From assembly GCA_021413595.1 (NCBI GenBank), contig JAIOQD010000165.1, positions 1-5,101 on the forward strand: a DNA stretch of 5,101 nucleotides. The letters are read 5' to 3'. Under the pieces are notes generated by a model. That model did not search any database. It saw nothing but the letters and a program-made list of their open reading frames with translations, and was not told the DNA's origin. The position numbers were made by a program, and so were the translations under genes. Origin of the DNA: Bacteroidota bacterium. GTDB taxonomy: Bacteria; Bacteroidota; Bacteroidia; 2-12-FULL-35-15. Each line of letters begins with the position of its first letter. Position 1 is the first letter of the stretch. Of the stretch, positions 1 through 5,058 are shown in pieces.

Positions 1-571
1 TTAATTCTAATTTAGCAGTCACTTCGTCACCTGCACCAAAGGCTTTTTTCTCGAAATCTAATTTCATTTTTAAATTTGGCAGAACGATATCTTGTACCTG
101 AAGGTCTTTTTCAAAAACATTATCGGAACCTTCATTCTTCATCCAGTTGGTATATGCACGTACTTTGTACATTCCGCCCAAGGCTTCAGCATCCAAAACA
201 AAATCACCAGCAGCAACACCATTTTTTGCGATCAGGTTAATACTTTTTTCAACTGTTCCTTTTGGATTTAAAAACTCCACATGAACAATATCGCTTTTTT
301 GTGATGCTTTCATTGTTTCGCCTTCCCTCACGTAAGCTGTAAGCCAAATATTGTCTCCGGGCTCATAAAAAGGCTTATCGAATTGAACGTAGATTCTATC
401 TTCAGGCACTTGCTTACTGTATGTTGCCAATTTGTTTTTTATTGAACGGATAAGATCATTTTCCGTCATTAATTGATAATAGTTGGCAGGGGCTATCCAA
501 GCTACCAAGGCCAACATTGCAATGCTTACACATGCAATTGGCACTATTCTTTTTGATTTTGTATTTCTCAT
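1..571 (-). CDS. Exported MG2-domain protein (alpha-2-macroglobulin-like), N-terminal part only
   Basis: This is an open frame of 190 codons from the ATG at 571 that runs off the left edge without a stop, so the 3' end is missing. The N-terminus is basic (MRNTKSKR) and is followed by a hydrophobic stretch at about residues 9-27, which looks like a signal peptide or membrane anchor. I see no convincing lipobox, although there is a Cys at 14. Residues 60-76 read IYVQFDKPFYEPGDNIW, the hallmark of the MG2 (macroglobulin) beta-sandwich domain. A second beta-rich, macroglobulin-like segment begins around residue 165 (LPNLKMKLDFEKKAFGAGDE). In Bacteroidota such N-termini belong to long envelope proteins: alpha-2-macroglobulin family proteins, or MG2 proteins with a TonB-plug-like C-terminus. 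The visible part cannot tell these apart. It probably acts in the periplasm or at the outer membrane. I found no Bacteroidota-type promoter in the bases just upstream. The MG2 assignment is firm; the full architecture is unknown. Confidence 0.8.
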   Translation of the reverse strand, partial: MRNTKSKRIVPIACVSIAMLALVAWIAPANYYQLMTENDLIRSIKNKLATYSKQVPEDRIYVQFDKPFYEPGDNIWLTAYVREGETMKASQKSDIVHVEFLNPKGTVEKSINLIAKNGVAAGDFVLDAEALGGMYKVRAYTNWMKNEGSDNVFEKDLQVQDIVLPNLKMKLDFEKKAFGAGDEVTAKLEL

Positions 572-660
572 GGCTGTGGGGTTTTAATTTGTTTTTGCCT
601 AAGAGATGCATAGAGTTTTAGTATTCCATAAAAAAATTAAAAAAAATTAAAAATTGCCTT

Positions 661-962
661 TAGAAGCTGTTTAAATTTGATAACAAACTAAGTCAATCTC
701 TTAAAGTTCACTATGAGCGGAGTATATTGGATTGTGTGTGAAGGGATTATTTTTATCGAAATGTCATCCCGATTGGCTTTTTTGCCAAGAGGGATCTTGT
801 TCGTGGTTTCAGCAATATCTTTAATCATAACAAGATCCCTTCTACTGCGAAGAACAGGTCACAAAAGTTCGGGATGACACAGCCGAAAATAGTTTCAATA
901 ACTAGCAATGAATAAAGTATTCAGTAACAAAATACATTATTAAATTTTAAACAAGCTCTTAG
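661..962. mobile_element. MITE-like foldback element, about 300 bp, with imperfect terminal inverted repeats
   Basis: The left end (661-682, TAGAAGCTGTTTAAATTTGA...) matches the reverse complement of the right end (about 939-962, TAAGAGCTTGTTTAAAATTT...) at roughly 20 of 25 positions, allowing two single-base gaps. Inside sits a nested pair of perfect inverted repeats centred near 815-820. No coding frame of note lies between the ends. The arrangement resembles a miniature inverted-repeat (non-autonomous) element. No target-site duplication is obvious, and the transposase family is not recognised. It might also be a chance combination of a REP-like repeat with AT-rich flanks. Confidence 0.4.
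762..879. repeat. Nested inverted repeat (long hairpin)
   Basis: The outer arms TGTCATCCCGA (762-772) and TCGGGATGACA (869-879) are an 11-base perfect inverted repeat. The inner arms AGGGATCTTGTT (790-801) and AACAAGATCCCT (829-840) are a 12-base perfect inverted repeat. A small extra hairpin, TTGGC/GCCAA (773-777 and 784-788) with a T6 loop, lies between the left arms. Two perfect inverted repeats nested in register are very unlikely by chance. Repeats with CATCCCGA/TCGGGATGA arms and a GGGATCTTG-type core are a recurrent intergenic repeat style in bacteria. Function unknown; it may be the core of the larger foldback element. Confidence 0.75.
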
Positions 963-1016
963 AAAAGATTGAAGCGAAAAGCCCGCCATTTTCTTTTTCA
1001 AGAAAATGGAACGCCC
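963..1016 (-). repeat. Truncated copy of the GGGCGT...CGGGCTTTTC dispersed repeat
   Basis: Read on the minus strand this begins GGGCGT (1016-1011) and then has a perfect 10-bp hairpin (arms 986-995 and 1000-1009, loop TTTC). It continues CGGGCTTTTCGCTTCA (985-970). The same start and the same CGGGCTTTTCCGCTTCA follow-on occur in the full-length copy between era and der (3758-3792), with a different hairpin between them. The rest of the element is missing: similarity stops where the terminal repeat of the foldback element begins, near 962. The hairpin alone lacks a U-run and is not called as a terminator. Confidence 0.6.
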
Positions 1017-1056
1017 AAATAAATACCCCTCTCTTTGAATAAGGGATTGATAAAAC

Positions 1057-1084
1057 AAAAGAGCCCCATAAATGGAGCTCTTTT
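1057..1084 (-). terminator. Rho-independent terminator downstream of siaC
   Basis: AAAAGAGC (1057-1064) pairs with GCTCTTTT (1077-1084). After one C/A mismatch (1065/1076) the stem continues CCA/TGG (1066-1068 and 1073-1075) around a 4-base loop. Read on the minus strand, the stem ends in a T-run that follows the siaC stop codon by about 57 bases. The A-run/T-run symmetry could let it act in both directions, but only minus-strand genes flank it. Confidence 0.85.
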
Positions 1085-1141
1085 CTATCTTTTCAGATTA
1101 TTTATCGGATAAAACCGGATCTAATGTTGATCTTAATAAAA

Positions 1142-1522
1142 TTAATCAACTACCTGAACCATTTTAAATGGCACATTAATAATTGCTTGATAATCTTCTC
1201 CTGCTTCCAACATATCTTCATCATCCTCTTCGTAGTACCAGTTAATAACTACTTTACTACCGCCTTTATTGATGCCTTCCAGTTTTTTAAATACATCCAA
1301 AATACATTTTGATGAGCTTGTATTAAAATACTCTAACTGAATATTTACATTAGTTTCTGTTTGTGGTTTACCAGCGTATCTTTCCAACAAATCTACTATT
1401 GGCTTATAAAACTCAATAGAATTTTCAGGAATTGAACGCCCTTTAATTTCTAAAAAACCTTTTGTTGTATCAAAATTAACAGTTGGTGTTTTTGGTGTTC
1501 CTTCAATTGATATTGCTTCAAT
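1142..1522 (-). CDS. siaC: SiaC family regulatory phosphoprotein, probable ATT start
   Basis: Starting at the ATT codon at 1522-1520 gives 126 residues, the usual SiaC (DUF1987) length. The sequence shows the family's N-terminal EGTPKTPTV motif (7-15), then KGRSIPENSIEFYKP (27-41), the phospho-site segment YFNTSSSK (65-72) and an acidic WYYEEDDED stretch before the C-terminus. In Pseudomonas aeruginosa, SiaC is phosphorylated on Thr68 by SiaB and activates the diguanylate cyclase SiaD when unphosphorylated. Counting from the ATT, the equivalent Thr is also residue 68. There is no ATG, GTG or TTG in frame until 1390, which would remove the first 44 conserved residues. The frame is open back to the siaB TAA, which is in the same frame, with four codons between stop and ATT. 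So initiation is at ATT, or siaC is made by readthrough, or the start codon is mutated or misread. Family call is strong; the start is inferred from homology. Confidence 0.85.
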   Translation of the reverse strand: MEAISIEGTPKTPTVNFDTTKGFLEIKGRSIPENSIEFYKPIVDLLERYAGKPQTETNVNIQLEYFNTSSSKCILDVFKKLEGINKGGSKVVINWYYEEDDEDMLEAGEDYQAIINVPFKMVQVVD

Positions 1523-1534
1523 GTAATCTACGTT

Positions 1535-2080
1535 TTATTGTGAAATATTAATATTTAAACTAAAAAATGAGTAATTATCGTCAACGGGAGTAAAATGAAA
1601 CTGAAGCTTACCACCTGTTTTACGTGCAATGTCAATCATACCTAATCCACCTCCACCTTTCAATGACATTTCACCGTTATTCAAAACTGCTTTATAGTAT
1701 TCTTTTAATTCTTCTTTGCTAAGTAAGTTTATATCTTCCAAAAGCTTTTGTAAGTTTGGAATGTTTTCATTTTTAATATAATTGCCAGTAATAATATTAT
1801 ACTGACCGTCAATTTTACCGATCATAAAAATTGCCGAACGAATTTTATCATCCTGATTAGGAGACATCTCGTCCATGTGATGGTAAAGGTTTTGAAGACA
1901 TTCAACCAGCACGTTATAAACCTTCTTTTTAACTTTAGGTTCTTCCTGCCAATTGTCCAACTTCGCTTCCATTATTTGCAGAATAGAGGTAAGCAAGTCT
2001 GATGTAATATCCCCTTTAAAAGAGAGCATAATATTATTTTGCTCCATTTTATCGTAGAAACCATATATATCTAACACCAT
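1535..2080 (-). CDS. siaB: SiaB family protein kinase
   Basis: This is a 181-residue cytosolic protein of the SiaB (DUF6272) family, a GHKL-type ATPase-fold kinase. It phosphorylates its partner SiaC in a partner-switching module analogous to anti-sigma-factor kinases. Visible landmarks are an N-box-like segment VLVECLQNLYHH (57-68, with E60 and N64) and a glycine-rich ATP-lid/G-box GGGGLGMIDIARK (142-154). A short C-terminal beta-rich end follows (about 157-179). There is no membrane segment or signal peptide. The ATG at 2080 is the first start after a good promoter, and the protein has normal length. siaC follows immediately in the same frame after TAA with 12 bases between, so the two are surely cotranscribed. 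The phosphatase (SiaA) and diguanylate cyclase (SiaD) of the Pseudomonas operon are absent here. Short siaB-siaC pairs are what I would expect in Bacteroidota. Confidence 0.85.
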   Translation of the reverse strand: MVLDIYGFYDKMEQNNIMLSFKGDITSDLLTSILQIMEAKLDNWQEEPKVKKKVYNVLVECLQNLYHHMDEMSPNQDDKIRSAIFMIGKIDGQYNIITGNYIKNENIPNLQKLLEDINLLSKEELKEYYKAVLNNGEMSLKGGGGLGMIDIARKTGGKLQFHFTPVDDNYSFFSLNINISQ

Positions 2081-2472
2081 AAAACGCTTTTTTAATTAAT
2101 GAAGCCTGTTATCCTGAATAATTAATTACGCAAATATATACATAAGTTTAATTAAACAAACAATTAGTGCTTTTATTTCTGCATTTTATAAAAATATTTT
2201 TTCAAAACCTTTAGCATTGTAACTGAGCTTTTTATCTCTCAATAATGGCTTTTTTCAAACAAAAAAAGATAAATTTCATTAAAATTATTTACAAATAGAT
2301 TAGGTTAAAATGCTTTGAACAAAATTGCCTTTTTTAAGCAAAAAAGAATTTAAGCAAAGCGCCTACAAAATAAGTGTAAATATCGATAAAAAATATCAAA
2401 GCACGTGCACTAAATGTAAAGTATTTTGCAAATAGATTTAAGCTGAACTAATATTTTTATGAAATTAAAACA
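2081..2472. other. AT-rich non-coding spacer between der and siaB
   Basis: There is no supportable gene in these 392 bases. Besides the siaB promoter it holds two weak poly-T/poly-A hairpins: CTTTTTT/AAAAAAG at 2249-2268, flanked by TTTATCT/AGATAAA at 2231-2273, and CTTTTTT/AAAAAAG at 2329-2346. It also has an 8-base palindrome GCACGTGC (2401-2408). The hairpins may serve as inefficient terminators for der. Read in the der frame beyond its TAG, codons continue to another stop near 2410 but do not rebuild a recognisable Der C-terminus. Confidence 0.55.
2131..2160 (-). promoter_or_regulatory. Bacteroidota-type promoter for siaB-siaC
   Basis: Read on the minus strand, TTTG (2160-2157) is followed after 18 bases by TATATTTG (2138-2131). 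This matches the Bacteroidota primary sigma consensus TTTG-N19-21-TAnnTTTG, with a slightly short spacer. Transcription would start about 40-45 bases before the siaB ATG. It is the only full match I noticed in the der-siaB gap. Confidence 0.65.
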
Positions 2473-3726
2473 CTACGCCTTAGTGACTTCCAGAAAACGA
2501 ATATAGGCTTCGGTCACATACTGGGGAAGATTGCAATAAAATGCGAAGGTAGGTGCATGTGTTGGCAACTGATTAATAAATTTAATTTTCACATGCTTTC
2601 CTTTAATTGCTGCGGGTGGCTGGTTCTCAACAATTGGTAACATCACATCGTTTAAATGGCGAGTTTTTATTGTTTGAACCCGATTTGCACATACGTCTTC
2701 AGCAACTTCAACGGCTTTTAAAACACGCTGTTTTGTTATAGCAGAAGTAAATATTATTGGTACATCACGGAAAGGTGCTAATTTCTCACGAATTTTTTCT
2801 TCGTACTCTTTGGTGGAGTTGGTTGTTTTTTCAACCAAATCCCATTTATTTACCACTATTACAATTCCTTTTCTGTTAGTTTCGGCCAAACGGAAAATGT
2901 TAATATCCTGAGCTTCCAAACCTAATGTTGCATCAATTAAAAGTAGGATCACATCACAATCTTCAATAGCACGAATAGAGCGCATTACGGAATAAAACTC
3001 CAGATCCTCTTCTACTTTTGACTTTTTACGGATACCGGCAGTATCAATTAATAAGAAATCGTGACCGAAGGCGGTGTATCGAGTATTGATGGAATCCCTT
3101 GTGGTACCGGCAATGTCAGTAACAATATTACGTTCTTTACCAAGCAATGCATTAACAAATGATGACTTACCAACGTTTGGACGACCAACAATTGCAAATT
3201 TGGGAATATTCAACTCTTCTTCCTTAAAATCTGCATCAAGTACTTTTACCACCTCATCCAACAGCTCACCTGTTCCACTTCCGCTGATGGCAGAAATGTT
3301 ATACGGTTCACCCAAACCTAAGGCGTAGAACTCACCCGACATACCTTGTCTTACAAAATTATCAACCTTATTAGAAACAACAAATACTTTCTTTTTGCCT
3401 TTTCTTAATATATCTGCTACCACTTTATCGTCATCTGTTATACCTTCTGACACATCGAGCACAAATAAAATCACATTTGCTTCTTCAATAGCCATCTTCA
3501 CCTGCTTACGAATTTCATCTTCAAAGATATCATCTGATCCTTTTACATATCCTCCGGTATCGATCACAGAAAACTCTAAGCCATTCCATTCCGACTTTCC
3601 GTAATGTCTGTCGCGTGTTACTCCTGACTCCGCATCAACGATCGCTTTTCTGCTTTCTGTTAAACGATTAAAAATTGTTGATTTCCCTACATTCGGACGT
3701 CCTACTATTGCTACTATATTTGCCAT
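2473..3726 (-). CDS. der: Ribosome-associated GTPase Der (EngA), C-terminally short
   Basis: Der is an essential double-GTPase that works in 50S ribosomal subunit assembly. The first G domain has GRPNVGKST (9-17), a conserved Thr in GVTRD (35-39), DTGG (56-59), NKVD (119-122) and SAISG (145-149). The second has GRPNVGKSS (181-189), GTTRD (207-211), DTAG (228-231) and NKWD (293-296). A C-terminal KH-like domain begins around residue 350. The ATG at 3726 gives the standard [16 protein letters not shown] start. The protein ends FLEVTKA at residue 417. Relatives normally continue after FLE with about 20 more residues (helix plus a final strand of the GVPIxIFFRKK type) to about 435-437. So the KH-like domain lacks its last helix and strand. 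It lies 185 bases after era on the same strand, an order common in Bacteroidota. I see no clear promoter of its own, so cotranscription from era is likely. Confidence 0.95.
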   Translation of the reverse strand: MANIVAIVGRPNVGKSTIFNRLTESRKAIVDAESGVTRDRHYGKSEWNGLEFSVIDTGGYVKGSDDIFEDEIRKQVKMAIEEANVILFVLDVSEGITDDDKVVADILRKGKKKVFVVSNKVDNFVRQGMSGEFYALGLGEPYNISAISGSGTGELLDEVVKVLDADFKEEELNIPKFAIVGRPNVGKSSFVNALLGKERNIVTDIAGTTRDSINTRYTAFGHDFLLIDTAGIRKKSKVEEDLEFYSVMRSIRAIEDCDVILLLIDATLGLEAQDINIFRLAETNRKGIVIVVNKWDLVEKTTNSTKEYEEKIREKLAPFRDVPIIFTSAITKQRVLKAVEVAEDVCANRVQTIKTRHLNDVMLPIVENQPPAAIKGKHVKIKFINQLPTHAPTFAFYCNLPQYVTEAYIRFLEVTKA

Positions 3727-3757
3727 TTTAATTTAAAAATTTCTATTATAATTATTA

Positions 3758-3866
3758 GGGCGTGTCCCTTTGGGTCGGGCTTTTCCGCTTCACCCTTTCC
3801 GATGAAAAATCGAAAAAGGATTTACGCGGAATTTATCCAGAGCCTGTCGAAGGAATCCCTCACGCC
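3758..3866 (+). repeat. Structured dispersed repeat (GGGCGT...CACGCC) between era and der
   Basis: The element opens with GGGCGTG and closes with CACGCC, so its ends pair (3759-3764 with 3861-3866). Inside are a CCC-TTT-GGG mini-hairpin (3767-3774 region), the conserved CGGGCTTTTCCGCTTCA (3776-3792) and a CGAT/ATCG hairpin (about 3799-3811). A GGATTTACGCGGAATTTATCC-like imperfect inverted repeat also lies inside, ending near 3838. A competing stem CGAAGG/CCTTCG (3848-3853 and 3865-3870) overlaps the end. It is richer in G+C than its surroundings. I recall intergenic repeats of this kind (GGGCG..., GTCGGGCTTTCCGCT..., ATCCCTCACGC) as widespread in Bacteroidota genomes, without a settled function. 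A truncated relative lies at 963-1016. Confidence 0.65.
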
Positions 3867-3894
3867 TTCGAAACCTGAAGTTTCCTTGGTATTT

Positions 3895-3918
3895 CAATTA
3901 GAAATTAGTTTCTAATTG
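3895..3918 (-). other. Perfect hairpin overlapping the era stop codon
   Basis: CAATTAGAAA (3895-3904) and TTTCTAATTG (3909-3918) form a perfect 10-bp stem with a 4-base loop. The era TAG (3914-3912) lies within one arm. It is AT-rich and is not followed by a T-run on the minus strand, so it is a poor terminator. It could protect the era mRNA end or slow translation termination; this is inference. Confidence 0.5.
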
Positions 3919-4793
3919 GAGTACCCAAAACGTTTTAATTGATTATCACTATCACGCCAGTCTTTATTTACTTTTACGAATAGTTCGAGGAATACCTGTT
4001 TTTGCAAAAAGGTTTCCATATCCTTACGAGCGTCAGTACCCACTTTTTTAAGTGCTTTCCCTTGATGTCCGATTATAATACCTTTTTGTGAATCACGTAT
4101 CACCAATATTTCGGCACGTATCTTCACTATTTTTTCTTCTTCTTTAAAAGATTCGATAACCACCTCCACCGAATAAGGAATTTCTTTTTTATAGTTCATC
4201 AATATTTTTTCGCGAATGATCTCAGAAATAAAAAATTTTTCCGGCTTATCCGTTAACTGATCTTTTGCATAAAATCCCGGTCCTTCAGGTAAAAGTGCCA
4301 GGATACGATCAAATATATAGCTTACATTAAATTTTTCCAATGCCGAAACAGGTATTACTTCTGCATTCGGAACTTCGTTTTTCCAATACTGTACCTTTGT
4401 TTCTAACTGATCCTGCACTGCAAGGTCAATTTTGTTTACAAGTAAAAGGACTGGAACCTTTGCATTTTTTATTTTATGAAGAACTTGCTCTTCAATTTTA
4501 ATATCTTCAAAAATATCGGTAACAAAAAGCATTATATCAGCATCTGTAATTGCAGTATAAACAAAATCCATCATGGATGCCTGCAACTTATAGTTGGGCT
4601 TTAGCACGCCCGGGGTATCGGAATACACAATTTGAAAGTCCTCCCCATTCACAATTCCCATGATCCGGTGACGAGTAGTTTGCGCTTTTGACGTAATAAT
4701 TGAAAGGCGCTCCCCCACTAAAACGTTCATAAGTGTGGACTTACCCACATTCGGACTACCTATAATATTCACAAAACCAGCCTTATGCGCCAT
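3912..4793 (-). CDS. era: GTPase Era
   Basis: Era is a 293-residue essential GTPase that binds 16S rRNA and assists 30S subunit maturation. All landmarks are present. The G1 P-loop is GSPNVGKST (12-20), with Ser at the second position where many Era proteins have Arg. The switch-I TTRHR is at 39-43, G3 DTPG at 59-62, G4 NKID at 120-123 and G5 SALE at 150-153. The C-terminal KH domain (about 190-293) carries the RNA-binding GxxG loop GHQG (242-245). Length and both ends are normal for the family, and the ATG at 4793 places the P-loop at the usual distance. There is no signal peptide or membrane segment. der follows downstream on the same strand. A promoter-like pair (TTTG, then TTTCTTTG) lies just upstream and overlaps a divergent plus-strand promoter. 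Confidence 0.97.
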   Translation of the reverse strand: MAHKAGFVNIIGSPNVGKSTLMNVLVGERLSIITSKAQTTRHRIMGIVNGEDFQIVYSDTPGVLKPNYKLQASMMDFVYTAITDADIMLFVTDIFEDIKIEEQVLHKIKNAKVPVLLLVNKIDLAVQDQLETKVQYWKNEVPNAEVIPVSALEKFNVSYIFDRILALLPEGPGFYAKDQLTDKPEKFFISEIIREKILMNYKKEIPYSVEVVIESFKEEEKIVKIRAEILVIRDSQKGIIIGHQGKALKKVGTDARKDMETFLQKQVFLELFVKVNKDWRDSDNQLKRFGYSN

Positions 4794-4817
4794 TTAATAA
4801 AATGTTAATAAAATTTA

Positions 4818-4849
4818 TTTGGAGTACAAAGAAACAAAATATATCTTTG
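4818..4849 (+). promoter_or_regulatory. Strong Bacteroidota-type promoter reading toward the tRNA-like repeats
   Basis: TTTG (4818-4821), a 20-base spacer and TATCTTTG (4842-4849) fit the TTTG/TAnnTTTG consensus exactly. Transcription would begin around 4854-4858 and reach the first tRNA-fMet-like sequence after about 100 bases. The leader could fold: CACTCC (4850-4855) can pair with GGGGTG (4904-4909), and CATAG/CTATG (4868-4872 and 4886-4890) pair inside it. No protein gene on the plus strand follows in the window, so its product is presumably the tRNA-like transcript. Confidence 0.7.
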
Positions 4850-4859
4850 CACTCCCAAA
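4827..4859 (-). promoter_or_regulatory. Candidate era promoter
   Basis: On the minus strand, TTTG (4859-4856) is followed after 21 bases by TTTCTTTG (4834-4827). This differs from the Bacteroidota -7 box TAnnTTTG at one base. The predicted start of transcription would leave a leader of about 25-30 bases before the era ATG. It overlaps the plus-strand promoter at 4818-4849, so the two may compete for polymerase. Confidence 0.4.
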
Positions 4860-4954
4860 AGAAACGACATAGGGTTGTATTTATTCTATGATTTAGTGTT
4901 TAAGGGGTGATTAATAAGTAATATAACGTTAAAATAAACGTTTTAAAGATATAT

Positions 4955-5018
4955 TGCGGGGTGGAGCAGTTGGTAGCTCGTTTGGCTCATATTCTTCAAA
5001 GAAGAACATCGGTTCAAG
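4955..5018 (+). pseudogene. Broken initiator tRNA-fMet (CAU), first copy
   Basis: From 4955 the sequence reads as the 5' half of a bacterial initiator tRNA. It has acceptor strand TGCGGGG (4955-4961), T8, a perfect D-stem GAGC/GCTC (4964-4967 and 4976-4979) with an AGTTGGTA loop, then TTTGG and the anticodon loop start CTCATA with anticodon CAT (4988-4990). After position 37 it departs from any tRNA. Instead of the 3' anticodon strand there is a 6-bp hairpin TTCTTC-AAA-GAAGAA (4992-5006). A T-arm-like CATCGGTTCAAG (5007-5018) follows, but the 3' T-stem and the 3' acceptor strand, which should be CCCCGC, are missing. It cannot fold into a cloverleaf as it stands. It is either a decayed tRNA, a tRNA-derived small RNA, or an assembly artefact. 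Confidence 0.7.
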
Positions 5019-5058
5019 GAATATGTGTTAAAAGTAAAAAAAGTTCTTAAAAATATAT

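Larger units (their letters stand above)
572..1056. other. Non-coding intergenic stretch
   Basis: This gap separates the MG2-domain gene from the siaC terminator. It holds an A-rich tract (about 629-653), the foldback element (661-962) and the truncated dispersed repeat (963-1016). I saw no protein gene, tRNA or recognised riboswitch. With repeats making up most of it, it looks like an accumulation site for small non-coding elements. Confidence 0.6.
4794..4954. other. Non-coding gap between era and the tRNA-like repeats
   Basis: This 161-base gap holds the two overlapping divergent promoters and the foldable leader described for the plus-strand promoter. I see no open reading frame or recognised RNA family in it. 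Confidence 0.55.

Noticed and set aside
986..1009. 10-bp hairpin as a rho-independent terminator
   Set aside because: There is no T-run on either strand after the stem; it fits better as the variable hairpin of the dispersed repeat.
1124..1312. Plus-strand open frame of 62 codons over siaC
   Set aside because: It is antisense to the clear SiaC coding region, is low-complexity and hydrophobic, and matches no family I know.
1142..1390. siaC starting at the TTG at 1390 (82 residues)
   Set aside because: This start would drop the conserved EGTPKTPTV and SIPENSIEFYKP segments, which are intact in the same frame upstream.
2292..2438. Direct repeat CAAATAGATT (2292-2301 and 2429-2438) as insertion-site duplication
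   Set aside because: A 10-base match is plausible by chance in this AT-rich spacer, and no element ends flank it.
3074..3328. Plus-strand open frame of 84 codons inside der
   Set aside because: It lies entirely antisense to conserved Der G-domain motifs and is a shadow of that gene.
3395..3604. Plus-strand open frame of 69 codons inside der
   Set aside because: It is also a shadow of the first Der G domain, Ser/Thr-rich without family features.
3758..3866. Integron attC site
   Set aside because: The ends pair, but the GTTRRRY/RYYYAAC core sites are absent and there is no integron integrase or cassette nearby.
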